DNA of 9,345 nucleotides from Clostridiaceae bacterium. GTDB lineage: Bacteria; Bacillota; Clostridia; Oscillospirales; Acutalibacteraceae. Below the pieces are notes generated by a model. The model saw only the letters and a program-made list of their open reading frames with translations. It was not told where the DNA came from and did no database searches. The position numbers were made by a program, and so were the translations under genes. Positions 1-5,875 of this stretch are shown piece after piece (within the stretch, counting starts at the first letter, position 1; each line of letters opens with the position of its first letter). The DNA is taken from contig CAJGBX010000051.1 of NCBI GenBank assembly GCA_904501685.1, positions 1 through 9,345 on the forward strand, read 5' to 3'.

Positions 1-336
1 GTACTTAAACCCGGTCAGCGTGCCTTGATACCCACCGGCATTGCAATTGCTTTGGAATCAAACAGTTATGTTGCTTATATATATGCCAGAAGTGGCTTAG
101 CTATTAAAAGCGGAATCACTCTTTCTAACTGCGTAGGTGTTGTTGACAGTGACTATCGAGGTGAGGTAAAGGTAGGTCTTATAAATTTATCAGACAGTGA
201 ATATACTGTTAAAAACGGTGACCGAATTGCTCAAATGGTTATAGCTCCCGTTATAATGGCTGAGGTAGAAGAGGTAAGTGAGCTTGATGAAACCGAGCGT
301 TCCGACGGCGGCTTCGGTTCAACGGGAAGGAGTTAA
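1..336 (+). CDS. dut: dUTP diphosphatase (dUTPase), 5'-truncated by window edge
   Basis: Trimeric dUTPase, which hydrolyses dUTP to dUMP and pyrophosphate in the cytoplasm, keeping uracil out of DNA and supplying dUMP for thymidylate synthesis. The frame is open from base 1, so the start codon and conserved motif 1 lie outside the window; 111 residues are visible of a family length near 140-150. Motif 2 is ARSGLA (visible residues 29-34). Motif 3 is GVVDSDYRGE (46-55), with the catalytic Asp at 49 and the uracil-pocket Tyr at 52. Motif 4 is GDRIAQMVI. The C-terminal motif 5 that closes over the substrate is GGFGSTG. All visible motifs are intact, so the enzyme is probably active. The TTG at 25 is an internal Leu codon, not a start. 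The ribosome site of the next gene lies in the last codons, suggesting co-transcription with the downstream membrane protein. Confidence 0.96.
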   Translation, partial: VLKPGQRALIPTGIAIALESNSYVAYIYARSGLAIKSGITLSNCVGVVDSDYRGEVKVGLINLSDSEYTVKNGDRIAQMVIAPVIMAEVEEVSELDETERSDGGFGSTGRS

Positions 337-341
337 TTTTT

Positions 342-848
342 ATGGAGGCTTTTGCAATTAAACATAAATCAACCTTGACCTCGGGTTCGGTTGTGCTTTT
401 TGTTTTACTGTATGTGTTATGCGGTGTTTTTGGTTGGTTTGATATTATTCAAGACCTTTTTAAAGTAGACAACAATGCCGGTCAGCAGCTTGTAATGCCG
501 TTGTCATATGCAGTTGTTTCAATACTGTTTTTTGTGTTTTTGATTGCGTTGGCAGTGTTTGGATATCTGTTTAAAAATAAGGTAATGATTTTCTTAAGCT
601 TCGGTTATAATGCTTTGTTTATCATTTCCTTTGTGTTACTTGGCTTATTCGCCACCGGAAATATCACCAATCAAACGCTTTATGATATTCTGAACTATGC
701 TTTATTTGCTTTTTTAGTGCCGGTTTACGGTGTTATTTGGTATTTGGGACCGTTGTTTTTCCTTTTGTTTATCCCTTTGGTTATTTTCGGAATTATTTCA
801 ATTGTTAAGGCTTATAAAAAACCGAAAATGATTCGTTCGAAAAAATAG
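342..848 (+). CDS. Small polytopic membrane protein of unknown function
   Basis: A 168-residue hydrophobic protein that I do not recognise. About five membrane segments can be seen, roughly residues 15-33, 53-77, 81-104, 116-134 and 136-157. It ends in a basic tail (KAYKKPKMIRSKK), which by the positive-inside rule suggests a cytoplasmic C terminus. There are no catalytic motifs, no cysteine pairs and no recognisable transport signature. AAGGAG at 327-332 sits 9 bases before the ATG, so the start is well supported. The gene begins 5 bases after the dut stop and is followed directly by a hairpin terminator, so it is probably the last gene of the dut transcript. Residue composition (rich in Phe, Leu, Val, Ile) fits an integral membrane protein and nothing more specific. 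A real gene, but function unknown. Confidence 0.85.
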   Translation: MEAFAIKHKSTLTSGSVVLFVLLYVLCGVFGWFDIIQDLFKVDNNAGQQLVMPLSYAVVSILFFVFLIALAVFGYLFKNKVMIFLSFGYNALFIISFVLLGLFATGNITNQTLYDILNYALFAFLVPVYGVIWYLGPLFFLLFIPLVIFGIISIVKAYKKPKMIRSKK

Positions 849-855
849 TTTTTTT

Positions 856-891
856 AAAGTGCAGTGTAAAAACTGCACTTTTGTTATTTTT
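856..891 (+). terminator. Rho-independent terminator after the dut/membrane-protein transcript
   Basis: A perfect 10-bp stem, AAAGTGCAGT pairing with ACTGCACTTT, closes a 6-base loop (GTAAAA). It is followed by a T-rich run (TGTTATTTTT). It begins 8 bases after the TAG stop of the preceding gene. It separates the dut unit from the M23/M50 operon, which implies that operon has its own promoter. Confidence 0.85.
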
Positions 892-912
892 AAAAACTTG
901 TCTGCATAATAT
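883..912 (+). promoter_or_regulatory. Weak candidate sigma-E-type promoter for the spoIVF-like operon
   Basis: GTTATTTT at 883-890 and CATAATAT at 905-912 are separated by 14 bases. The mother-cell sigma-E consensus known from Bacillus is roughly GKMATATT, 13-15 bases, CATACAHT; each box matches 6 of 8 positions. No good TTGACA/TATAAT pair is visible between the terminator and the gene. The upstream box overlaps the terminator tail and the leader would be very short, so this is only a plausible candidate. It fits the sporulation role inferred for the genes behind it. Confidence 0.3.
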
Positions 913-935
913 TCTATTATGAAAGGATTGATATT

Positions 936-1730
936 ATGCAGGTGATGAAACAAAGCCGGCAAAGACAGTCGGGTGACCACAAGCTCAACATTTTGTTACT
1001 GCAAACCGTAACTGTTGGAGTGATTTTGGCCTTTGGTGTAGGTATACGTATTTTTGGCGGTGAAGCATACGTGAAATTAAGCCGTTGGTATCATAAAAAC
1101 TTTGACGGTATTACCTTAGCATCCGAAGTTTTGACCCCAAAATCCGAGGAACCGGTTAAGGCTCCGCAGGTATATACTGAAAATGAGGAGTCAACATATG
1201 ATGAGGAAACCGAAATTACTGACGAAAATGAGAATACCGGCGAGGAATATGACGAGGAAATTGACGGTACGGTTTCGGGTAACATAACCAATCCGGACAG
1301 TGTTGAAAATACTGCGGTGCAAAGCGGTGTAAATACCTTTTTGCGTCCGACATCGGGTAAGATTGTATCTAAATACGGCTATAGGGTCAATCCCGTAACC
1401 GGTATTTACTGTATGCATAACGGCATTGATATTGCCGCTGAAAAAGGCACTGATATTTATGCCACACTCGACGGCACTGTGACCTCAGCAGGCTTTAGCA
1501 GCACCTATGGGTATTACATAATTATTTCGCACTCCGAAAATGTTGAAACACTATATGCACATTGCAGCAAATTAAAAGTTGAAAAAGGAGATATTGTGAA
1601 AAAAGGGGATTTGATCGGCTTGGTCGGCAGTACAGGCAGGTCAACCGGTCCGCATTTGCATTTTGAAATAAGGGTAGGCGGTTATAGAATTGACCCTGAG
1701 TGGATGTTAGGCAGTGTGAGTGAGGTATGA
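936..1730 (+). CDS. Membrane-anchored M23 (LytM) peptidase, SpoIVFA-like by position
   Basis: A 264-residue protein with one N-terminal membrane segment (about residues 17-39), an extended acidic linker (about 68-112, rich in Glu/Asp/Thr) and a C-terminal M23/LytM domain (about 135-255). The zinc-site pattern is complete: His161 and Asp165 in HNGID (HxxxD), His209 in LYAH, and His240/His242 in the HLH triplet (HxH). It could therefore cleave peptidoglycan cross-bridges, unlike LytM relatives that only act as scaffolds. Its stop overlaps the start of an M50 protease by 4 bp. In Bacillus the SpoIVFA-SpoIVFB pair has the same order: a LytM protein that inhibits and anchors the protease in the outer forespore membrane. 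A SpoIVFA-like role is inferred from this pairing; a general cell-wall hydrolase or SpoIIQ-like protein remains possible. GAAAGGA at 921-927 supports the ATG. Confidence 0.9.
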   Translation: MQVMKQSRQRQSGDHKLNILLLQTVTVGVILAFGVGIRIFGGEAYVKLSRWYHKNFDGITLASEVLTPKSEEPVKAPQVYTENEESTYDEETEITDENENTGEEYDEEIDGTVSGNITNPDSVENTAVQSGVNTFLRPTSGKIVSKYGYRVNPVTGIYCMHNGIDIAAEKGTDIYATLDGTVTSAGFSSTYGYYIIISHSENVETLYAHCSKLKVEKGDIVKKGDLIGLVGSTGRSTGPHLHFEIRVGGYRIDPEWMLGSVSEV

Positions 1731-2329
1731 CTTTCAGACTGTTGGATATAGAATTTTTTGTTTCGGTACCCTTTGCTGTGGTGTTGGCTTTTTTACTTGT
1801 TACCGATAAAACAGGAATGATGTCGGCATCACTTTTTGCGGTGCTGCTTCATGAAATAGGACATCTGATTGTGATGAAGCTAAACCGAATAGCACCTAAA
1901 TCGGTAAAAATGTCGTTAGGCGGTGTTCTTATAGTAGGAAATGCTTATTGTACGGCAAAAGAAAGTATATCGGTTGCTTTGGCAGGACCCTTGGTAAATA
2001 TTGTATTTTCGGTAGTCTTTTATTTTTCAGGTGTTTATTTTGACAGTCTTTTGTTGGCGGCATTTGGCGTGGTGCAGTTCTTGGTGGGCATTATAAACCT
2101 TTTGCCGATAAAGGGTCTCGACGGTGGAACTGTTTTAAGAAATTTACTTGAAAGATACTATAATGGCAACGTACAATTGACAGTAAAGCTGGTGTCAATA
2201 GGTGTGTCAATTGGGGTTTTGGTGCTCGGAATTGCAGTTGCCGTAAAAAATACTTCAAATCCGTCATTGCTTTTATTGGGAATTTATCTTATAATATTAA
2301 ATATATCCCGCTTTTGGGTTTATGAGTAA
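1727..2329 (+). CDS. M50 family site-2 intramembrane metalloprotease, SpoIVFB-like without CBS domain
   Basis: A 200-residue, almost wholly membrane-embedded zinc protease. The metal-binding motif HEIGH is at residues 42-46. The third ligand is Asp132 in NLLPIKGLDGG (124-134), and the AGPLVN motif at 86-91 is typical of the family. These positions nearly match those of SpoIVFB of Bacillus subtilis (HExxH near 43-47, Asp137). SpoIVFB cleaves pro-sigma-K in the mother cell. That protein is about 288 residues long and has a C-terminal CBS domain that binds ATP; here the chain stops after the last membrane helix, so the CBS domain is missing. Translational coupling (ATGA overlap) to the LytM-domain gene supports a SpoIVFA/SpoIVFB-like complex. 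No sigma-K gene is in the window, so the substrate is inferred. Another S2P function cannot be excluded. Confidence 0.9.
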   Translation: MTFRLLDIEFFVSVPFAVVLAFLLVTDKTGMMSASLFAVLLHEIGHLIVMKLNRIAPKSVKMSLGGVLIVGNAYCTAKESISVALAGPLVNIVFSVVFYFSGVYFDSLLLAAFGVVQFLVGIINLLPIKGLDGGTVLRNLLERYYNGNVQLTVKLVSIGVSIGVLVLGIAVAVKNTSNPSLLLLGIYLIILNISRFWVYE

Positions 2330-2347
2330 TTATCAGGACGTGAAAAA

Positions 2348-4192
2348 ATGACAGAAGAAAAAATAGAACAGCTGTTGCTTACCTGCCAAAAACCGGGACG
2401 ATATGCCGGTAACGAGCAGGGAAGCGTTATAAAGGACAAGTCAAAGGTTGATGTAAGGTTTGCCTTTTGCTTTCCTGATACATATGAGGTTGGAATGTCT
2501 CACCTTGGTATGAAGATTTTGTATTCTCAATTCAATTCACGAGAGGATATCTGGTGTGAGCGTGTATTTGCACCTTGGGTTGATTTTGAAGAGGTTATGC
2601 GTGAAAATAATATTCCTCTTTTTGCCCTTGAAAGCCATGACCCGTTGACCGAATTTGATATTATCGGCTTTACTTTACAGTATGAGCTTTGTTATACCAA
2701 TGTACTTAATATGCTCGATTTAAGCGGCATTCCGTTAAGGTCCGGTGAGCGTAAGGGACTGAAAAATCTAGTGGTTGCAGGCGGCCCTTGTGCTTGTAAC
2801 CCTGAACCGTTGGCTGATTTCGTTGATATTTTCTTTTTAGGTGAGGGTGAAGAGGTCGATTTAGAGCTTATCGACCTTTACCGTGAATGTAGGGACAACG
2901 GCACTTCGAAAGAGGAGTTCTTGAAGAGAGCTGCTAAAATTGAGGGTGTGTATGTACCGTCACTTTATAATGTTGAGTACAATGATGATAACATAATTAA
3001 AGCTATTTTACCTAAAAACGGTGCTCCCTCGACAGTAAAAAAACGTATTATCAAGGACTTGGATAATTGTTTCTATCCCGAAACCTTTGTTACACCGTTT
3101 ATTGAAATTATTCACGACAGAGCAGTTCAAGAGGTTTTCAGAGGATGTATTCGCGGCTGCCGTTTTTGTCAGGCAGGCTTTATTTATCGTCCTGTACGCG
3201 AAAAAAGTGCTAAAACCGTAAACCGTCAGGCCAAGTGCCTTTGCGAGAATACCGGTTATGAGGAAATTTCACTTTCCTCGCTTAGTACAAGCGATTATAC
3301 CGAGCTTGAGTCTTTGTTAAGTGAAATGCTTCAGTGGAGTGACCGACAAAAGGTAAGTATTTCTCTGCCTTCTTTAAGAGTGGACAACTTTTCACCTGAG
3401 CTTTTGGAAAAAATTAAAAAGGTTAAAAAATCGGGACTTACCTTTGCGCCCGAGGCTGGTACACAAAGGCTTCGTGATGTTATAAACAAAAATGTCACCG
3501 AAGAGGAAATTATGCGCACCTGCCTCACGGCATTTAAAGGTGGATATACCTCGGTAAAGCTTTACTTTATGCTTGGACTTCCAACCGAAACAGATGAGGA
3601 TTTAATCGGCATTACCGCTTTGGGTCAAAAAATTGTCAATATGTTTTACGATATGCCTGAAAAACCTAAGGGCAAGTCGGTCAATGTGTCAATCAGCGTT
3701 TCGACTTTTGTTCCGAAACCGTTTACACCTTTTCAATATGAACCGCAGGATGATTTGGCTGAGGTAGAGCGTAAGCAAAAACTGCTTGTTGAAAGTGTTA
3801 CTACCAAGAAAATATCCTTGAGCTGGCATGATTCTAAAACAAGTATTTTAGAGGGTGTATTTGCCCGCGGTGACCGAAGACTCGGTCAGGTTATTTATGA
3901 GGCACATAAGCTTGGCTGTAAATTTGACGGCTGGGGTGAAATGTTTGATTATGAAAAGTGGCTTAAGGCGTTTGAAATTGCAGGTGTAAATCCTGAGTTT
4001 TACAATCACCGTCAACGTGATTTCGCAGAAATTTTACCTTGGAGCCATTTGGATTACTTGGTTTCCGAAAAGTTTTTGCAAGAGGAAAACCGTTTGGCAC
4101 ACGCTGCGGCTACAACTGAAAACTGCCGTGAAAAATGTTCTAATTGCGGTGCCGCTTGTATGAAAGTAGGTGTTTGTGTTGAGAAGCGTTAG
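2348..4192 (+). CDS. TIGR03960-family B12-binding-like radical SAM protein
   Basis: A 614-residue radical SAM protein of unknown reaction. The N-terminal part (about 30-230) has the conserved FCFPDTYEVGMSHLG stretch and a B12-binding-like fold region, including the GGP and FFLGEGE motifs. The radical SAM core begins with CxxxCxxC at Cys267, Cys271 and Cys274, which holds the 4Fe-4S cluster that cleaves S-adenosylmethionine. The C-terminal region has LPWSHLD and a cysteine cluster (Cys593, 597, 600, 604, 610) that probably binds a second cluster or zinc; a CxxCG-type tail is usual in this family. It belongs to TIGR03960, which is found next to or fused with TIGR03936, the product of the next gene here. 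It starts 18 bases after the M50 gene with AGGA at 2335-2338. Some relationship to RNA or protein modification is often suggested; no substrate is known to me. Confidence 0.92.
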   Translation: MTEEKIEQLLLTCQKPGRYAGNEQGSVIKDKSKVDVRFAFCFPDTYEVGMSHLGMKILYSQFNSREDIWCERVFAPWVDFEEVMRENNIPLFALESHDPLTEFDIIGFTLQYELCYTNVLNMLDLSGIPLRSGERKGLKNLVVAGGPCACNPEPLADFVDIFFLGEGEEVDLELIDLYRECRDNGTSKEEFLKRAAKIEGVYVPSLYNVEYNDDNIIKAILPKNGAPSTVKKRIIKDLDNCFYPETFVTPFIEIIHDRAVQEVFRGCIRGCRFCQAGFIYRPVREKSAKTVNRQAKCLCENTGYEEISLSSLSTSDYTELESLLSEMLQWSDRQKVSISLPSLRVDNFSPELLEKIKKVKKSGLTFAPEAGTQRLRDVINKNVTEEEIMRTCLTAFKGGYTSVKLYFMLGLPTETDEDLIGITALGQKIVNMFYDMPEKPKGKSVNVSISVSTFVPKPFTPFQYEPQDDLAEVERKQKLLVESVTTKKISLSWHDSKTSILEGVFARGDRRLGQVIYEAHKLGCKFDGWGEMFDYEKWLKAFEIAGVNPEFYNHRQRDFAEILPWSHLDYLVSEKFLQEENRLAHAAATTENCREKCSNCGAACMKVGVCVEKR

Positions 4193-4835
4193 AGTATTTT
4201 ATGCAAAACGCGGACGTATGAAGTATGTTTCGCATCTTGATATGAACCGTTATATGATAAGACTTTTTAAATCGGCAAAAATTCCTGCGTGGTATACCGA
4301 AGGCTTTAATCAGCACTTGTATATGACCTTTGCACTGCCGATGTCATTAGGACTTACTACCGATTATGATGTGATTGATTTGAAAATCACTGATGATGAT
4401 TTTACCAATGAGCAGATTTTAAAATGTCTTAAGGAAAAGGCGGCAGAGGGTATTGATATTCTTAATGTTGCCGAACCTTGGTGCAAGGTGCCCGAGCTGA
4501 AATATGCTTCCTACACCTTGACCTTGCGTGATGCTGATGCTGATTTACTGAAATCTTTTGAAAAGCTTTTGCACAGCAATGCCATTTTAGCCGAGAAAAA
4601 GGGTAAAAAGAACAAGGTCACTCTACTTAATTTGGCAGAAAAGATAAGGTCGGTTGATACTGAAATAACAGGGGATACCTTGACTGTCAGGGTGGTTTTG
4701 CCTGCAGGTAACCAGGAAACTGTAAATCCTCAGTTGTTTTTACAATCATTTGAGGGTGCAGGTAATCGCAGACCTGAGGTTGTTTTAATTAATCGGGATA
4801 TGTTGTATACCGAAAATATGCAAAAATTTGAATAA
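4176..4835 (+). CDS. TIGR03936 / DUF2344 radical SAM-associated protein
   Basis: A protein of about 219 residues matching the partner of TIGR03960 radical SAM proteins. The signature N terminus is RVFYAKRGRMKYVSHLDMNR, followed by IPAWYTEGFNQH and FALPMSLGLTTDYDV, all typical of DUF2344. Its biochemical role is unknown; in other bacteria it is fused to the radical SAM protein, so the two probably act as one complex. The start has no ATG: GTG at 4170, GTG at 4176 and TTG at 4179 are all in frame. I chose 4176 because AGTAGG at 4165-4170 is the only ribosome-site-like sequence and lies 5 bases before it; TTG at 4179 (8 bases away) is equally possible, and 4170 would overlap that site. The gene therefore overlaps the end of the radical SAM gene by about 17 bases, indicating translational coupling. 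Confidence 0.88.
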   Translation: MLRSVRVFYAKRGRMKYVSHLDMNRYMIRLFKSAKIPAWYTEGFNQHLYMTFALPMSLGLTTDYDVIDLKITDDDFTNEQILKCLKEKAAEGIDILNVAEPWCKVPELKYASYTLTLRDADADLLKSFEKLLHSNAILAEKKGKKNKVTLLNLAEKIRSVDTEITGDTLTVRVVLPAGNQETVNPQLFLQSFEGAGNRRPEVVLINRDMLYTENMQKFE

Positions 4836-4836
4836 G

Positions 4837-4875
4837 CAAGCAAAAACAGACCAAGATTGGTCTGTTTTTTGCTTG
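4837..4875 (+). terminator. Strong hairpin terminator closing the spoIVF-like/radical SAM operon
   Basis: The left arm at 4837-4854 (CAAGCAAAAACAGACCAA) pairs with the right arm at 4857-4875, giving about 18 bp with a single bulged T and a tiny loop. The six-T run at 4865-4870 lies within the right arm. It starts 2 bases after the stop of the TIGR03936 gene. It separates this operon from the PadR promoter 35 bases further on. Confidence 0.88.
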
Positions 4876-4909
4876 TTTAAGATTAGTTTTATATTTCAAT
4901 TAAGAAATA

Positions 4910-4938
4910 TTGACAAAATCAATACTTCGTGATATGAT
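4910..4938 (+). promoter_or_regulatory. Near-consensus sigma-A promoter for the padR operon
   Basis: The -35 hexamer TTGACA at 4910-4915 is perfect. The spacer is 17 bases and the -10 is TATGAT at 4933-4938, preceded by an extended -10 TG at 4930-4931. Transcription would start near 4945, just ahead of the ribosome site GGGAGG (4951-4956) of padR. A promoter this strong in front of a repressor gene suggests that it is normally held down by the repressor. Confidence 0.88.
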
Positions 4939-4942
4939 GTAT
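4922..4942 (+). promoter_or_regulatory. Candidate PadR operator overlapping the -10
   Basis: A 21-base imperfect dyad with arms ATACTTC and GATGTAT around a 7-base centre; 7 of 10 base pairs are symmetrical. It covers the -10 element of the promoter above. PadR regulators usually bind imperfect palindromes at their own promoter, so autoregulation is a reasonable inference. The symmetry could be coincidental in an AT-rich promoter. Confidence 0.45.
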
Positions 4943-4962
4943 AACGTGAAGGGAGGTATAGT

Positions 4963-5283
4963 ATGGATATTCAATTAAAACGAGGTCTCTTAGATGTCTC
5001 TGTTTTAGCAGCTATTAAAAGTGAAGATTCATATGGCTATAAGATTATTAAGGATATGAAGCCGTATATTGAACTTTCGGAATCGACCTTATACACCATT
5101 TTAAAACGCTTGGAAACAGCACATATGCTGACTGTACACACAGCTGAGCACGGCGGCAGACTTCGAAAGTATTACCATATCACTGACGAAGGCTTGAAAC
5201 GCATTGAGGATTTTAAAAGAGAGTGGAAGGAAATCTTATCCATATATAAATTTGTTACTAAGGAGGATGATGGCAATGAGTAA
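4963..5283 (+). CDS. PadR family transcriptional regulator
   Basis: A 106-residue winged-helix DNA-binding protein of the short PadR subfamily (PF03551). The family signature is clear: GLLDVSVLAAI in helix 1, SYGYKI at about residues 24-29, the recognition region STLYTILKRLE at 41-51, and the wing with GGRLRKYYHITDEG at about 64-77. The C-terminal helix (about 76-98) is the likely dimerisation helix; there is no extra effector domain. GGGAGG at 4951-4956 supports the ATG. The stop overlaps the DUF1700 gene by 8 bp, and PadR-DUF1700-DUF4097 is a recurrent Firmicute arrangement, usually linked to cell-envelope stress. It most likely represses its own operon until an unknown envelope or ligand signal relieves it. 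The signal cannot be told from sequence. Confidence 0.95.
   Translation: MDIQLKRGLLDVSVLAAIKSEDSYGYKIIKDMKPYIELSESTLYTILKRLETAHMLTVHTAEHGGRLRKYYHITDEGLKRIEDFKREWKEILSIYKFVTKEDDGNE
5261..5266 (+). promoter_or_regulatory. Ribosome binding site that fixes the DUF1700 start
   Basis: AGGAGG lies inside the 3' end of padR, 9 bases before ATG at 5276. Earlier in-frame ATGs at 5267 and 5270 are too close to it, and the one at 5204 has no such site. The start at 5276 gives the family-typical N terminus MSKQEFL. Confidence 0.8.
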
Positions 5284-5875
5284 ACAGGAATTTCTTACGC
5301 AGTTGCGTAAAGGTTTGTCCGGATTGCCTCAGGATGATATTGAGGAACGTTTGACGTTTTATAGCGAAATGATTGACGACAGAATAGAAGAAGGTCTTTC
5401 GGAAGAAAAAGCAGTTTCGGCAGTAGGTTCTGTTAGTGACATCATTCAACAGATAGTAGCAGATATTCCTCTTTCAAAAATTGCTAAAGAAAGAATAAAA
5501 CCTACAAGACGGTTAAGTGTGGGTGAAATCATTTTGCTGGCCCTTGGCTCTCCAATATGGCTTTCATTGGGTATCGCCGCGGTATCGGTAATTTGTTCAC
5601 TTTACATTTCATTGTGGGCAGTGATAATTTCCCTGTGGGCAGTTTTTGTGTCAATCGCTGCCGGTGCTATTGCCGGTCTACTAGCGTGTGTCGTGTTTGT
5701 TGCAGGCGGTAACGGTGCTTCAGGCGTTGCTATGCTTGCTGCGGGAATTATTTGTGCAGGACTTTCTATATTTATGTTTTATGGATGTAAAGCGGCAACA
5801 AATGGCATTTTGATACTGACAAAGAAAATGGGGATATGGATTAAAAATTGCTTTATAAGTAAGGAGAAAGTGTAA
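5276..5875 (+). CDS. DUF1700 membrane protein
   Basis: A 199-residue protein with an N-terminal soluble DUF1700 domain and a multi-helix membrane part. The first 70 residues have the family pattern: MSKQEFLTQLRKGLSGLP, then ERLTFYSEMIDDRIEEGLSEEKAV, then GSVSDI. This resembles a small helical oligomerisation or regulatory module. Hydrophobic segments cover roughly 83-103, 104-125, 126-144 and 150-172. The C terminus (LTKKMGIWIKN...KEKV) is basic and probably cytoplasmic. It lies between PadR and the DUF4097 surface protein and overlaps both genes (8 bp and 1 bp), so the three are produced together. DUF1700 proteins are proposed to act in envelope-stress control, but the mechanism is not established. 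An extended start at 5204 would add 24 residues unlike the family and is rejected. Confidence 0.92.
   Translation: MSKQEFLTQLRKGLSGLPQDDIEERLTFYSEMIDDRIEEGLSEEKAVSAVGSVSDIIQQIVADIPLSKIAKERIKPTRRLSVGEIILLALGSPIWLSLGIAAVSVICSLYISLWAVIISLWAVFVSIAAGAIAGLLACVVFVAGGNGASGVAMLAAGIICAGLSIFMFYGCKAATNGILILTKKMGIWIKNCFISKEKV

Noticed and set aside
798..980. Short minus-strand frame over the terminator and M23 gene start
   Set aside because: It runs through a perfect terminator hairpin and two gene ends, with no ribosome site.
1091..1418. Two minus-strand open frames over the acidic linker of the M23 gene
   Set aside because: They are shadows of Glu/Asp/Thr-rich codons, giving Ser/Val-rich nonsense protein; no ribosome sites and no similarity to known families.
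4836..4962. Riboswitch or structured leader before padR
   Set aside because: The only strong structure is the terminator of the upstream operon. The predicted padR leader is about 18 bases, too short for a riboswitch.
5204..5275. N-terminal extension of the DUF1700 protein from ATG 5204
   Set aside because: It would add 24 residues read out of frame through padR, with no ribosome site. ATG at 5276 has AGGAGG 9 bases upstream and gives the family-typical N terminus.
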